In this document: in pieces, positions 35,079 through 42,899 of the stretch | Layout of the letters: the number at the start of each line of letters is the position of its first letter | How positions within the stretch are numbered: the first letter of the stretch is position 1 | DNA from: Acidimicrobiales bacterium | GTDB lineage: Bacteria; Actinomycetota; Acidimicrobiia; Acidimicrobiales; RAAP-2 | DNA length: 64,000 bases | Assembly (NCBI GenBank): GCA_025362585.1 | Contig: JANYFR010000018.1 | Location: 38,895 to 102,894, forward strand | Direction of reading: 5' to 3' | The notes under the pieces: model-generated | What the model was told of the DNA's origin: nothing | Databases searched by the model: none | What the model saw: only the letters and a program-made list of their open reading frames with translations | Translations under genes and position numbers: made by a program

Positions 35079-35126
35079 CGCCAGAGTAACTTTCACCCGC
35101 CGAACCGCGATGTCTGATGCGGGCAA
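35079..35126 (+). repeat. Direct repeat copy B, ahead of parS site 4
   Basis: A 48-bp block beginning CGCCAGAGTAACTTTCACCC, 298 bp from copy A and in the same position relative to parS. Block and parS together look like the best-kept part of an old tandem duplication. Confidence 0.85.
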
Positions 35127-35152
35127 TCTGAAAACTTGAGTTGACTCCTCAA

Positions 35153-35168
35153 TGTTTCACGTGAAACA
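35153..35168. promoter_or_regulatory. parS: parS site 4
   Basis: Perfect 16-bp parS palindrome, exactly 298 bp after site 3; about 95 bp beyond the rsmG stop. Confidence 0.97.
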
Positions 35169-35263
35169 TTGATTGATGACTGCACCCAGAGATTCACTAT
35201 TCAATTGTGCAGAAGTGATTCTCGATGGACTGCAAAGTCCGTCACTCCCCTATCCAGAAGGCA

Positions 35264-35887
35264 TTAGAACAGGGGCCGTTTTCGTGGAACACCGATGCCG
35301 CGAGGAAACTCCGGCATCGTTGCATGCGACTTCTGCAGAACCTGAAACGAAGCCCCGTGGCGAACGCGACCTAAATCCCGGAGCCCCAATATCTTCAGAC
35401 CCTTGGCTGGCCATCGTCCAGTCTCCGAGTCATTCGGGGGTTCGGAGATGACCATTACTCCCCCAACTTTCAAGAAACGAACCCCGCATTCGGCGGTGAC
35501 CGACGGGGGGCCGAACGATCGCGCAGAAACGAGATCAAAGATTCCGTCTAGTTGCTGATTTCGTGCAATCTCTTCCGCCCGACCAATCATGACCACGCCA
35601 CCCTCTGGTGCGTCGTTCCACTCCATGACTTCGACGAGAAATTTTGCTCGCTTCATCATTGAATCAGTGAAGACTGCTCGGTTCCGCCATCGCTCAAGTA
35701 GTACGAGTCCAGGAAGACCGCCGCCGCTTCCTAGATCGAGGAACGAGGCCGGGGGAGTGGGCGACAGTTCCTGCCAGCATTGCGCGAACCCATCTGCATG
35801 GGCAATTTGAGGCTCGATGGGACCCGGCCCTAAATAGCCCCGCGCCCTCGATTCATCGAGGGCGCGGTTCAACCAGTCAGTACTCAC
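35264..35887 (-). CDS. rsmG: 16S rRNA G527 N7-methyltransferase RsmG
   Basis: A 207-residue SAM-dependent methyltransferase (GidB) that modifies G527 in the 530 loop of 16S rRNA; loss gives low-level streptomycin resistance in known species. The SAM motif is FLDLGSGGGLPGLVL, followed by the FTDSMMKRAKFL acidic loop and DLVSARSFGPPSVTAECGVRFLKVGG. It ends close to parS site 4 and is the last gene of the rpmH-to-rsmG operon. Confidence 0.94.
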   Translation of the reverse strand: MSTDWLNRALDESRARGYLGPGPIEPQIAHADGFAQCWQELSPTPPASFLDLGSGGGLPGLVLLERWRNRAVFTDSMMKRAKFLVEVMEWNDAPEGGVVMIGRAEEIARNQQLDGIFDLVSARSFGPPSVTAECGVRFLKVGGVMVISEPPNDSETGRWPAKGLKILGLRDLGRVRHGASFQVLQKSHATMPEFPRGIGVPRKRPLF

Positions 35888-35894
35888 TTTTCAA

Positions 35895-36761
35895 CTACGC
35901 CGGAGCGACCACCACGAAGCGGCGAGGGTCCTCTCCCTCGGAGCGGGTCACCACTCCGTTACTTTCGCTCAGGGCGTCGTGAACTGCTTTGCGGTCCGCC
36001 GCGGACATTGGTTCGAGCGCCCGCTCCTCTCCCGTTTGAGTGACTTCTTGGGCAACCTGCTGGGCAAATCGTCCAAGGGCGGCGACTCGACGCTCGCGAT
36101 ACTGCGCCACGTCAACCAGTATCCGGTCGGTTCGACTCGGACTCTTCGACTGTACGACGGTCCTCGTAACCTCCTGTAGCGCCTGAAGCGTGGTGCCGCG
36201 TGGTCCCACCAGCACGCCTAATTCGGTCGGGGGACTGGCGTTCACTGAAAGTTCGACGGTCTCCTCGTCCAACTCCTTGACGATGACGTCAGCCGTAATG
36301 TTCATCGTCACCAGGAGTCCCTCGAGGAACTCCTTGGCAATCGATCCTTGTTCGGCCAGTGAGATTCCCTCAGCCATGTTGTCCTCCTTCAATGGACTCT
36401 TTTCCGATCGGGATGTGGACTTAGCCGCACCTTCATCTTGCGGTCGAGCAGAATTGCCCTTCGCCTTTTCCTTTCGGAGGGCGTCGCCGCTGCTTCGAGG
36501 AGCTCGGGGCTTCTCTCCCACGCCGGTCGTGGCGCGCGGGCGCTCTTCTCGAACGCCGGAACGACGCGATCGCTTTGGGCGCGGGCCGCTGGGGCGTACC
36601 CTGGCCCGCACTCGAGCTTCGCCTCGAACTCGACCAAAGAGGCCGGCTTTGGGCTCCTCGAGCACCTCTACTTCGGCATCGTCCCGGTGGACGCCCAAAT
36701 GCGCCAAGGCGCGTTCGGTTGCCTCGTCAATTGATTTTCCTGTGGTTTCTACCCAGTCCAT
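35895..36761 (-). CDS. jag: RNA-binding protein Jag/KhpB
   Basis: A 288-residue protein with the Jag N-terminal domain (VETTGKSIDEATERALAHLGVHRDDAEVEVLEEPKAGLFGRV). A long basic low-complexity linker follows (about 50-130), then a KH domain (ELGVLVGPRGTTLQALQEVTRTVV) and an R3H domain (EERALEPMSAADRKAVHDALSESNGVVTRSEGEDPRRFVVV). KhpB proteins bind small RNAs and mRNAs and influence cell division. The linker is longer than in Firmicutes. It lies between yidC and rsmG, the usual order. Confidence 0.93.
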   Translation of the reverse strand: MDWVETTGKSIDEATERALAHLGVHRDDAEVEVLEEPKAGLFGRVRGEARVRARVRPSGPRPKRSRRSGVREERPRATTGVGEKPRAPRSSGDALRKEKAKGNSARPQDEGAAKSTSRSEKSPLKEDNMAEGISLAEQGSIAKEFLEGLLVTMNITADVIVKELDEETVELSVNASPPTELGVLVGPRGTTLQALQEVTRTVVQSKSPSRTDRILVDVAQYRERRVAALGRFAQQVAQEVTQTGEERALEPMSAADRKAVHDALSESNGVVTRSEGEDPRRFVVVAPA

Positions 36762-36764
36762 GGG

Positions 36765-37715
36765 TTAACGCGCCTTTCTCTTTCGCTTCGTCTTCGAGCG
36801 TGACTGTGGTGGTGGCTTGATAGTTGAAGGTTTAGCCGCCTTCGCCGTCGGCTTAACTTCAGGCTCATTATTCGGCTCGGGGGCCGGCGCTACCCGTTCG
36901 GGAATTTTACTGACACCATTCTTGTGAGGGTTTGATACACCCGCCCGGAACATCAGGTCCTGAGTAATTATGCGTATGACTGTAGAAACAATCATGTACA
37001 GGACGACTGCCGCCGGAATGACCATGTAGAAGTAGGCAAACATCAATGGCAGGAATCGCTGCATCATCAACTGCTGGCTGGGCATTGGCTGCCCCGTCTT
37101 CCTGTTTCGATTATTCATCTGAGCCATTTGGAAGTACTGCAGGCCCACTGCGGCCGCCACGAACACAATGAAGGGAATCTGCGCCGCGAACGAGCTGTGT
37201 GAGCTAAAGAGCTTTAAGTTGAGGTCCATGCCGAAGGCCTTGATGGACCCGCCCGAGGAAACGAGATTGTGGTACATCTTCGATCCAGAAGGGATATAAC
37301 GAGGCTGCGCGACGGCGACGCCGTGCATCAAAACCCTGTTCGACAGACCCTTGATCACACTGTACAAAATGAAGAGGAACGGTGCCTGCAAGAGAACCGG
37401 CAGGCAGCCGCCAACTGGATTTGCCCCCTCCTCCTTGTAGAGGCGCATCAACTCTTCATTGAGCAGTTGGCGGTTTTCGGGACCCTTGTACTTCTGTTGA
37501 AGCTTCTTGATCTCTGGCTGCAGCTTCTGCATGGCCATCATTGACTTGGTGCTCTTGATTGTGAATGGTGTGAGGGCGCCCATAATGACGACGGTCAAGA
37601 GCGAGATCGCGATTGCGTAGTTGGGGATGAGACCGTAGAAAAAGGCCAGGATCCATCCGAAAAGGTGGAAAACCGGCTGAAATATAGATCCAACGGTGTG
37701 GGCAAATGACTTCAT
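36765..37715 (-). CDS. yidC: Membrane protein insertase YidC
   Basis: A 316-residue Oxa1/YidC insertase of the Gram-positive type, without a large periplasmic domain. The first membrane segment (FHLFGWILAFFYGLIPNYAIAISLLTVVIMGALTPFTIKSTKSMMAMQKLQPEIKKLQQKYKG) leads into the coiled cytoplasmic C1 loop. Four more membrane segments follow, including VGGCLPVLLQAPFLFILYSVIKG. The tail is very basic (RSKTKRKRKAR) and may contact the ribosome. The ATG overlaps the yidD stop (ATGA). Confidence 0.96.
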   Translation of the reverse strand: MKSFAHTVGSIFQPVFHLFGWILAFFYGLIPNYAIAISLLTVVIMGALTPFTIKSTKSMMAMQKLQPEIKKLQQKYKGPENRQLLNEELMRLYKEEGANPVGGCLPVLLQAPFLFILYSVIKGLSNRVLMHGVAVAQPRYIPSGSKMYHNLVSSGGSIKAFGMDLNLKLFSSHSSFAAQIPFIVFVAAAVGLQYFQMAQMNNRNRKTGQPMPSQQLMMQRFLPLMFAYFYMVIPAAVVLYMIVSTVIRIITQDLMFRAGVSNPHKNGVSKIPERVAPAPEPNNEPEVKPTAKAAKPSTIKPPPQSRSKTKRKRKAR

Positions 37716-37969
37716 CGCTGAAAACTCCTAGCTTTCTTTGGTTCGGGCACCAGGTCCACTCCGTGTGGACCGAAGGGGCGACAACGGCTGAGGCGACGTA
37801 TGGCGAGGCCGGCGCCTCGCACGACGCCGTGGCTTTGGACCGCCTCGACCGCGTAGTTCGAGCACGATGGGTAAAAGCGACAGGGGGAGGGGCGTCCCGA
37901 AGTGAGGCGTTGGTAGGCGCCGAATACCCTGATCACCACCTTCGCGAGTGGGGAGACCTTAGAGGGCAC
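37712..37969 (-). CDS. yidD: Membrane protein insertion efficiency factor YidD
   Basis: YidD is normally 70-100 residues and starts a few residues before IRxYQ. The GTG at 37969 gives VPSKVSPLAKVVIRVFGAYQRLTSGRPSPCRFYPSCSNYAVEAVQSHG, 85 residues, and overlaps the rnpA end by 11 bp. The ATG starts at 38041 and 38014 would add residues unlike the family and overlap rnpA by far more. CRFYPSCSNYAVEA is the family signature. It helps YidC-dependent membrane insertion. Confidence 0.9.
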   Translation of the reverse strand: MPSKVSPLAKVVIRVFGAYQRLTSGRPSPCRFYPSCSNYAVEAVQSHGVVRGAGLAIRRLSRCRPFGPHGVDLVPEPKKARSFQR

Positions 37970-38288
37970 CGGTGCGTCCCAGTGCTTGGTGCAGATGATG
38001 GCGGAGTTCGTCATATGAGAGGCTTCCAGTCTCAACACCACACCTGATTAGGTAGTTACCCAAATGTGGCTGAGGATCTAGTTCGTCCACGAGTGCCCGG
38101 AGTCGGCGTCTGATCCTATTGCGAATCACCGCATTTCCGACCTTTCGACTGATCACGTAGGCCACGCCCACTGGAGGGATTTGCGAGGGCACCGCCACGA
38201 AACTGATTCGTATCGGTCCACTCTGGCCTCGTCCAGACGGTGCAGCAAACAACGAGAACTGCCGGCGGGTCCGAACCCGTCCAGGCAC
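37959..38288 (-). CDS. rnpA: Ribonuclease P protein component
   Basis: A 109-residue RNase P protein, which binds the M1-type RNA and helps recognise the pre-tRNA leader. The RNR motif RKVGNAVIRNRIRRRLRAL is intact. It starts with GTG, 6 bp after the rpmH stop, as in the widespread rpmH-rnpA-yidD-yidC operon. The C-terminus overlaps the yidD start. Confidence 0.94.
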   Translation of the reverse strand: MPGRVRTRRQFSLFAAPSGRGQSGPIRISFVAVPSQIPPVGVAYVISRKVGNAVIRNRIRRRLRALVDELDPQPHLGNYLIRCGVETGSLSYDELRHHLHQALGRTGAL

Positions 38289-38294
38289 GTGCGC

Positions 38295-38429
38295 TTAGAC
38301 CGTTAGTGAATGACGGCCCTTGTTGCGACGAGCCTTAAGAATGGACCGGCCGGCGCGGGTGCGCATCCGGGCGCGAAAACCGTGGGTTTTCGCCCGCTTT
38401 CGCTGGTTTGGCTGATAGGTACGCTTCAC
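38295..38429 (-). CDS. rpmH: 50S ribosomal protein bL34
   Basis: Too short for the ORF track. On the minus strand GTG at 38429 opens [44 protein letters not shown], a complete 44-residue bL34. AGAGGAT precedes it. It is the first gene of the rpmH-rnpA-yidD-yidC-jag-rsmG operon and is divergent from dnaA, with a 211-bp spacer. Confidence 0.97.
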   Translation of the reverse strand: MKRTYQPNQRKRAKTHGFRARMRTRAGRSILKARRNKGRHSLTV

Positions 38430-38603
38430 AACATCCTCTTCTCAAACTGATTTCATGCGCTTCGCGGTACCCCCGAGGGGTCGCTGGCGCGCTGCTGTGA
38501 GCAATCTTACCCGATGGTCATTGGTCCCTCTGCGGGACCAGAGAATTAGGTGTATGGTGGCACTCCCCAGAGGCATCTCGATGTGAATGAACGGCGCGAG
38601 GCC

Positions 38604-38612
38604 TGTGGATAA
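38604..38612 (-). promoter_or_regulatory. Perfect DnaA box in the dnaA leader
   Basis: TGTGGATAA on the plus strand is the complement of TTATCCACA. It lies 28 bp before the dnaA GTG start chosen here and would allow DnaA to repress its own gene. The ORF-track start at 38587 would put this box inside the coding sequence. Confidence 0.85.
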
Positions 38613-38640
38613 AGTTGAATTCTACCTGTGGAGGAAACCG

Positions 38641-40014
38641 GTGCAAGGTGGTGAGGAGATCTGGTCCGCACTGCGAGACTCCTTACGTGGCAACGCTTCT
38701 GAGGCCGTTTGGGCAGCGGGACTTAACACACTGCGCCTTGTGGATTACCATGACAATCAGATTGTCATCGGAGCCCCGAACCAGATTCAACTACTGCGTG
38801 TTCAACAGCGCTACCTCCCCTTCATCACCGAGCAGGCGCAGATCTTGGTCGGTCGCGAGGTCCAGGTTTCACTGACGGTGAGCGAGACGTCAGGCACGAG
38901 CGAAGTCCACGAAGCTGCCATGGACGACTCCGACACCAGCACCGGTGGTTCGGAGTCGTACGTCGCGAGCGTCGACCGCCCGGCGCGCCTCGACCCGCGC
39001 ATGACGTTTGATTCCTTCGTACCCGGATCATCGAATCGTCTCGCGTTCGCGGCCGCGCAATCCGTCGCTGAAACTCCTGGTCGAGCCTATAATCCCCTGA
39101 TGATCTATGGGAATTCCGGGCTCGGCAAGACCCACTTGCTGCACGCGATTGGCAACTACGTCCAGGAGAACTACCCGGGTCGCAAGGTCCTCTACGTCTC
39201 CACCGAGACGTTTCTTAACGACTTCATTCGAGCCATCCAGACGAGAACGCAGCTCGCCCTGCACGAGCGCTACCGCGAGAACGATGTTCTCTTGATCGAC
39301 GACATCCAGTTCATGGAAACGCGTGGTGAGACGTTCCACGAGGAGATCTTCCACACCTACAACGCACTCCACGGCGAAGGTAAGCAGATCGTACTGACCT
39401 CGGATCGTTCGCCTCGCGACCTCGCGGGCCTCCAGGAGCGATTTCGCAGCCGTCTGCTGCAGGGACTCGTTACCGAAATCGACCAGCCGGACCTTGAGAC
39501 GAGAATTGCGATCCTGCGTTCTAAAGCCGAGCGTGAAGGGATCGCGCTACCGAATGACGTCGCCGAGTGGATCGCTCACAGGGTTCGTGACAACATTCGA
39601 GAGCTCGAAGGTTCAATCACGATGTTGCGAGCTTTCGCCAACCTTCGTCAGGAACCCATCTCACTCGAGCTCGCCAAGGCCCATCTCACCAACCTCGGCC
39701 ACGAACAGATTGTCCTGAAACCTGAGACAATCCTGTCAGTGGTCGCTGACTTCTACGGACTCTCCGTGGAGGATGTGCGGGGCTCAAAACGCCTGCGGCC
39801 GCTGGTGCACGCTCGACATGTCGCGATGTACCTCATTCGAGACCTCTTAAACAACTACTCGTATCCAATGATTGCTCGCATCTTCGATGGTCGTAACCAC
39901 ACGACCGTGATCAGCGGTGTGGAGAAGATCAAAGAACAGATCACGGTCAATCCTGAGGTACTCGCCCAGGTGAACCAGTTGAAGCGCCGACTGCAGGGGG
40001 AGAACAGGGAATAG
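38641..40014 (+). CDS. dnaA: Chromosomal replication initiator DnaA
   Basis: A 457-residue initiator. I choose the GTG at 38641 because GGAGGAAA (38630-38637) precedes it at ideal distance and VQGGEEIWSALRDSLRG is the normal domain I start. Domain II is short (about 85-120). Domain III has Walker A GNSGLGKTHLL, Walker B VLLIDDIQF and the initiator-specific region with LYVSTETFLNDFIRAIQTRTQ. Domain IV has the DNA-binding signature MYLIRDLLNNYSYPMIARIFDGRNHTTVISG. Divergent from rpmH, with dnaN downstream. Confidence 0.97.
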   Translation: MQGGEEIWSALRDSLRGNASEAVWAAGLNTLRLVDYHDNQIVIGAPNQIQLLRVQQRYLPFITEQAQILVGREVQVSLTVSETSGTSEVHEAAMDDSDTSTGGSESYVASVDRPARLDPRMTFDSFVPGSSNRLAFAAAQSVAETPGRAYNPLMIYGNSGLGKTHLLHAIGNYVQENYPGRKVLYVSTETFLNDFIRAIQTRTQLALHERYRENDVLLIDDIQFMETRGETFHEEIFHTYNALHGEGKQIVLTSDRSPRDLAGLQERFRSRLLQGLVTEIDQPDLETRIAILRSKAEREGIALPNDVAEWIAHRVRDNIRELEGSITMLRAFANLRQEPISLELAKAHLTNLGHEQIVLKPETILSVVADFYGLSVEDVRGSKRLRPLVHARHVAMYLIRDLLNNYSYPMIARIFDGRNHTTVISGVEKIKEQITVNPEVLAQVNQLKRRLQGENRE

Positions 40015-40264
40015 TTTGTGTACAACCTTGGGGTCGGCCTGTTGATTAGCCGTCGACAACTCCCGTCTACTGCACAACACTCCAGGGTTGAGTTTCAATG
40101 GTTGAAGGAGTTAGTCACAGAGGTGTGTGTAGGTTGGCTTCAACAAAGAACAATTTGATCAGGACTGTTGCGGAGTAGTACACATACCCACAGACCTACT
40201 ACTACTAAGACCTCTCCACATACAGAAACACACCGCAACCCCAGTACCGAAGAAAGGCAGTTCC
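40015..40264. other. oriC: Probable oriC in the dnaA-dnaN spacer
   Basis: A 250-bp non-coding stretch in the position of oriC in mycobacteria and streptomycetes. It contains several imperfect DnaA boxes when compared with TT(A/G)TCCACA: TTGTACACA on the minus strand at 40017-40025, TTAGTCACA at 40111-40119, ATACCCACA at 40184-40192 and CTCTCCACA at 40212-40220. No box is perfect. It also has an A/T-rich run near 40140-40160 and a candidate DnaA-trio. Assignment rests on position and these motifs. Confidence 0.75.
40196..40220 (-). promoter_or_regulatory. Candidate DnaA-trio unwinding element
   Basis: Read on the minus strand: TGTGGAGAG (7 of 9 matches to a DnaA box), GTCT, then TAG four times in a row. 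Known DnaA-trios are repeats of 5'-TAG-like triplets a few bases from a DnaA box, where DnaA engages single-stranded DNA. Confidence 0.55.
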
Positions 40265-41365
40265 ATGAAGTTCAAATCAGAGCGAGACATCCTGGTTGAG
40301 GCGCTCAGTGCCGCGAGCCGCGTGGTCGCGACACGGCTCATTGGAGCATCTTCGGGAGTCCTGCTGTCGTTGAACGGCAACCAACTCGTGGTGACCGGCA
40401 CGGATCTCGACATCACCGTACGCACCACGGTCGACGTGATTGGCATTGAGGACGGCGCGTCGGTGGTGCCGTCGCGGCTGATTGTCGACGCCGTGCGCTC
40501 GCTCGAGGCCGGTGCGGTCACGATATCGAGCAACGATGAGACCGTGGAGGTCTCACTCGCCCGCGCAAAATTCTCACTACGCACGTTCTCGGTGATTGAC
40601 TATCCAAAACTGCCACCAGTCACCGGTTCACTGACGTCAATCGCGGCCAAGGACTTGATCCAAGGCCTCAACCAAGTCGTTCGCGCCGCCGCGAACGACG
40701 ACGCGCGCCCCTTGCTCACTGGCGTACTCTTCACGACAGAAAACGAGACGCTACGGCTCATCGCGACCGACTCGTACCGGCTCGCCGTACGCGACGTCCC
40801 GGGAGTGCAGGGAATCGGGGGCACCCACGACCTGCTCGTTCCGGCCCGTGCCCTCCAAGAGCTGCAGAGGGCCGCGGCGTCGCTCGATGAGGACGCGACC
40901 ATTGGAGTGACCCTCACTGACGCCGAGATCTGTTTCGTGGTCGAAAATACCAGCATCGCGTCGAGGTTGATCGATGGAAATTATCCCTCAGTGCTCCAAC
41001 TCATTCCAGCGAGCTACCCCAATCAATTGCGGGTCGCGAAGGACACGCTGCTCACGTCATTGAAGCGTGCCAAACTCCTCGCCAAGGACTCCACGTCATC
41101 CGTTCGACTCACGATGAAAGAGCGCTCGGTAGAGATCCGCACTCAAAGCCACGACGCCGGGGACGTGGAAGACAATGTCGACGCCGATTACAGCGGAGAA
41201 GAGATCACCATCGCGTTTAACCCCAGCTTTCTAATTGACGGCATCGAGGCGGTCCCCGGCGACGAAGTGGTCCTTGAGATGTCGGACTCCGTGCGCCCGG
41301 CCATGGTGCACGGCGTTGAGGACGTGAGGTTTCGCTACCTGCTCATGCCCGTGCGCGTCCAGTAG
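40265..41365 (+). CDS. dnaN: DNA polymerase III beta sliding clamp
   Basis: A 366-residue clamp subunit made of three similar domains; the dimer encircles DNA and tethers polymerase III. Typical stretches are MKFKSERDILVEALSAASRVVATR, RAANDDARPLLTGVLFTTENETLRLIATDSYRLAV and the C-terminal RPAMVHGVEDVRFRYLLMPVRVQ. GAAAGGCA is the ribosome-binding site. Downstream of oriC and co-oriented with dnaA, recF, dciA and gyrBA. Confidence 0.96.
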   Translation: MKFKSERDILVEALSAASRVVATRLIGASSGVLLSLNGNQLVVTGTDLDITVRTTVDVIGIEDGASVVPSRLIVDAVRSLEAGAVTISSNDETVEVSLARAKFSLRTFSVIDYPKLPPVTGSLTSIAAKDLIQGLNQVVRAAANDDARPLLTGVLFTTENETLRLIATDSYRLAVRDVPGVQGIGGTHDLLVPARALQELQRAAASLDEDATIGVTLTDAEICFVVENTSIASRLIDGNYPSVLQLIPASYPNQLRVAKDTLLTSLKRAKLLAKDSTSSVRLTMKERSVEIRTQSHDAGDVEDNVDADYSGEEITIAFNPSFLIDGIEAVPGDEVVLEMSDSVRPAMVHGVEDVRFRYLLMPVRVQ

Positions 41366-41380
41366 CGCATAAGGATCATC

Positions 41381-42463
41381 GTGGGTCTCCACGAACTTCG
41401 ACTGCGAAACTTCCGACTCTTCGACGAACTCGATTTTCGGCCCGATCCCAACGCCATCACGGTGTTGCTCTCGCGAAACGGAACGGGCAAGACGTCCGTA
41501 CTCGAGGCAGTCTTCGCGCTCGCCACCGCCTCCTCGTTCCGCACCAGTGCCGCGAGTGACATGATTCGCGCCGGCGAGGCTCTGGCCGAGGTGCACGGCG
41601 TGCTTTTTCACCGAGAGCGCCGCGTCCAGGTCGACATGACCCTCTCGCGAGGTGTCCGCAATACCACCAAGCGCATGCTCGTCAACGGCCAGCGGCCAAG
41701 GTCCCGGGCCGACCTTTCCGAGACCCTTCCCCTGACGGTTTTCACGCCCGAGGGAGTCGATATTGTTCGCCAGGGTCCCGAGCATCGCAGGCTCTTCCTC
41801 ACCAACCTCCTCACCGACGTCGACCCCACGACCGGTGAGGTGATCGAACGATTCACGCGCATCCTGAGTCAACGCAACGCGTTGCTGCGAGCTCTGCAAG
41901 GGGAGCGACCCACGACGTCCCAACACGACGAACTAGAGATCTGGACGAAGGACTTCTGTCGCGAAAGTGAACGGCTCATCGAGCACCGGACGAAGTTGCT
42001 CGATGAATTGGCACCACTCGTGTCACATTTCTACCGCGAGCTCGCGCACGACGACGCGGATGTCGCCGTGACCTACGAACGGTCGTGGAACGGGAGCCTC
42101 GCTGATTCGCTGCGCCGCGTCTTTGACGACGATCGGTTTCGGGGCCACACGACACTGGGACCACAGCGTGACGACATCGCACTCACCCTCGCGGGACGCG
42201 ATACCCGGCGTCAAGCGTCTCAAGGAGAACAGCGCACGCTCGCGTTGGCGTTACGCCTCGCTGGTCACGAACTGGTGCACCAGACTCGTGGGGTTGATCC
42301 TCTGTTACTGCTCGATGACGTGTTCAGTGAACTTGACCCGATGCGCGGTGACCGCCTTCTTCACCTCCTCCCATCAGGTCAAACTCTCGTGACAACCGCT
42401 TCGCCGCTGCCGAAGGGCATGAGCCCCGCCGTCGTCATCGATCTCACGCGGGTGTCGTCGTGA
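41381..42463 (+). CDS. recF: DNA repair protein RecF
   Basis: A 360-residue SMC-like ABC ATPase that helps RecOR load RecA at gaps. It starts with GTG behind AAGGAT. The N-terminal LHELRLRNFRLFDELDF is normal. The P-loop reads SRNGTGKTSVLEAV, so the first glycine of the usual GxNGxGKT is serine. The signature region is ASQGEQRTLALALRLAG and Walker B is PLLLLDDVFSELD. The stop overlaps the dciA start (GTGA). Confidence 0.95.
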   Translation: MGLHELRLRNFRLFDELDFRPDPNAITVLLSRNGTGKTSVLEAVFALATASSFRTSAASDMIRAGEALAEVHGVLFHRERRVQVDMTLSRGVRNTTKRMLVNGQRPRSRADLSETLPLTVFTPEGVDIVRQGPEHRRLFLTNLLTDVDPTTGEVIERFTRILSQRNALLRALQGERPTTSQHDELEIWTKDFCRESERLIEHRTKLLDELAPLVSHFYRELAHDDADVAVTYERSWNGSLADSLRRVFDDDRFRGHTTLGPQRDDIALTLAGRDTRRQASQGEQRTLALALRLAGHELVHQTRGVDPLLLLDDVFSELDPMRGDRLLHLLPSGQTLVTTASPLPKGMSPAVVIDLTRVSS

Positions 42464-42765
42464 CGAAGCGTGACGAGCCGCCCGCCCCACTCGGAGAGCT
42501 TCTCAACACCCTCGCGGGACGACTGCGCAAGGTCGACCTGCGACTCATTGACGAAGTGCGCGCGCTCTGGCCGAGCATCGTCGAACCGGTGATTGCCGAA
42601 CATTGCCGACCGGAATTTGTGAAGAACGGCGTCCTATTGGTGAAGGTGCCGTCGGGCGCTTACGCGCAGAGAATCGCGAGTGACGCGACCGCAATTCTGG
42701 ACGGATTCTCCTCGCTCGGGGAGAGGGCGCCCACGTCTCTTCGTACGGTGCTCGCCAGGCCCTAA
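42460..42765 (+). CDS. dciA: DciA (DUF721) helicase-loading factor
   Basis: A 101-residue protein of the DUF721/DciA family, found between recF and gyrB across actinobacteria (mycobacterial Rv0004). The KH-like core is LIDEVRALWPSIVEPVIAEHCRPEFVKNGVLLVKVPSGAYAQRI. In bacteria lacking DnaC/DnaI, DciA loads DnaB onto DNA; DnaB is encoded in this window. GTG start overlapping the recF stop. Shorter than the mycobacterial protein, lacking its long N-terminal extension. Confidence 0.9.
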   Translation: MTKRDEPPAPLGELLNTLAGRLRKVDLRLIDEVRALWPSIVEPVIAEHCRPEFVKNGVLLVKVPSGAYAQRIASDATAILDGFSSLGERAPTSLRTVLARP

Positions 42766-42808
42766 CGACCCATCAAGAAGTGGTCGAAAGCGGCGCCGGG
42801 ACGTCAAG

Positions 42809-42832
42809 TTGTCACATCGTGTCGAGTAGGAT
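42809..42832 (+). promoter_or_regulatory. Possible gyrB promoter
   Basis: TTGTCA (42809) and TAGGAT (42827) lie in the 134-bp spacer before gyrB. The 12-bp gap is too short for a standard pair, so only the -10-like box, about 68 bp before the start codon, is worth considering. Gyrase leaders often hold supercoiling-sensitive promoters. Confidence 0.25.
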
Positions 42833-42899
42833 AAAAGGGTCGAAAAAGTGTGTTCGACCGCGCGAAAACGCCGATATTTGTTACCGAAAGGAATCCTTC

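Larger units (their letters stand above)
34345..35263. other. Non-coding centromere region between parA and rsmG
   Basis: A 919-bp spacer with lower G+C than its neighbours. The four ORF-track frames in it (34468-35451) have no recognisable protein character and run across parS sites, so I treat the whole stretch as non-coding. It holds four perfect parS palindromes and diverged copies of a roughly 298-bp repeat. Confidence 0.8.

Noticed and set aside
34468-35451. Four small plus-strand ORFs in the parA-rsmG spacer
   Set aside because: They overlap each other and cross parS palindromes, with no protein-like pattern; the last runs into rsmG on the other strand.
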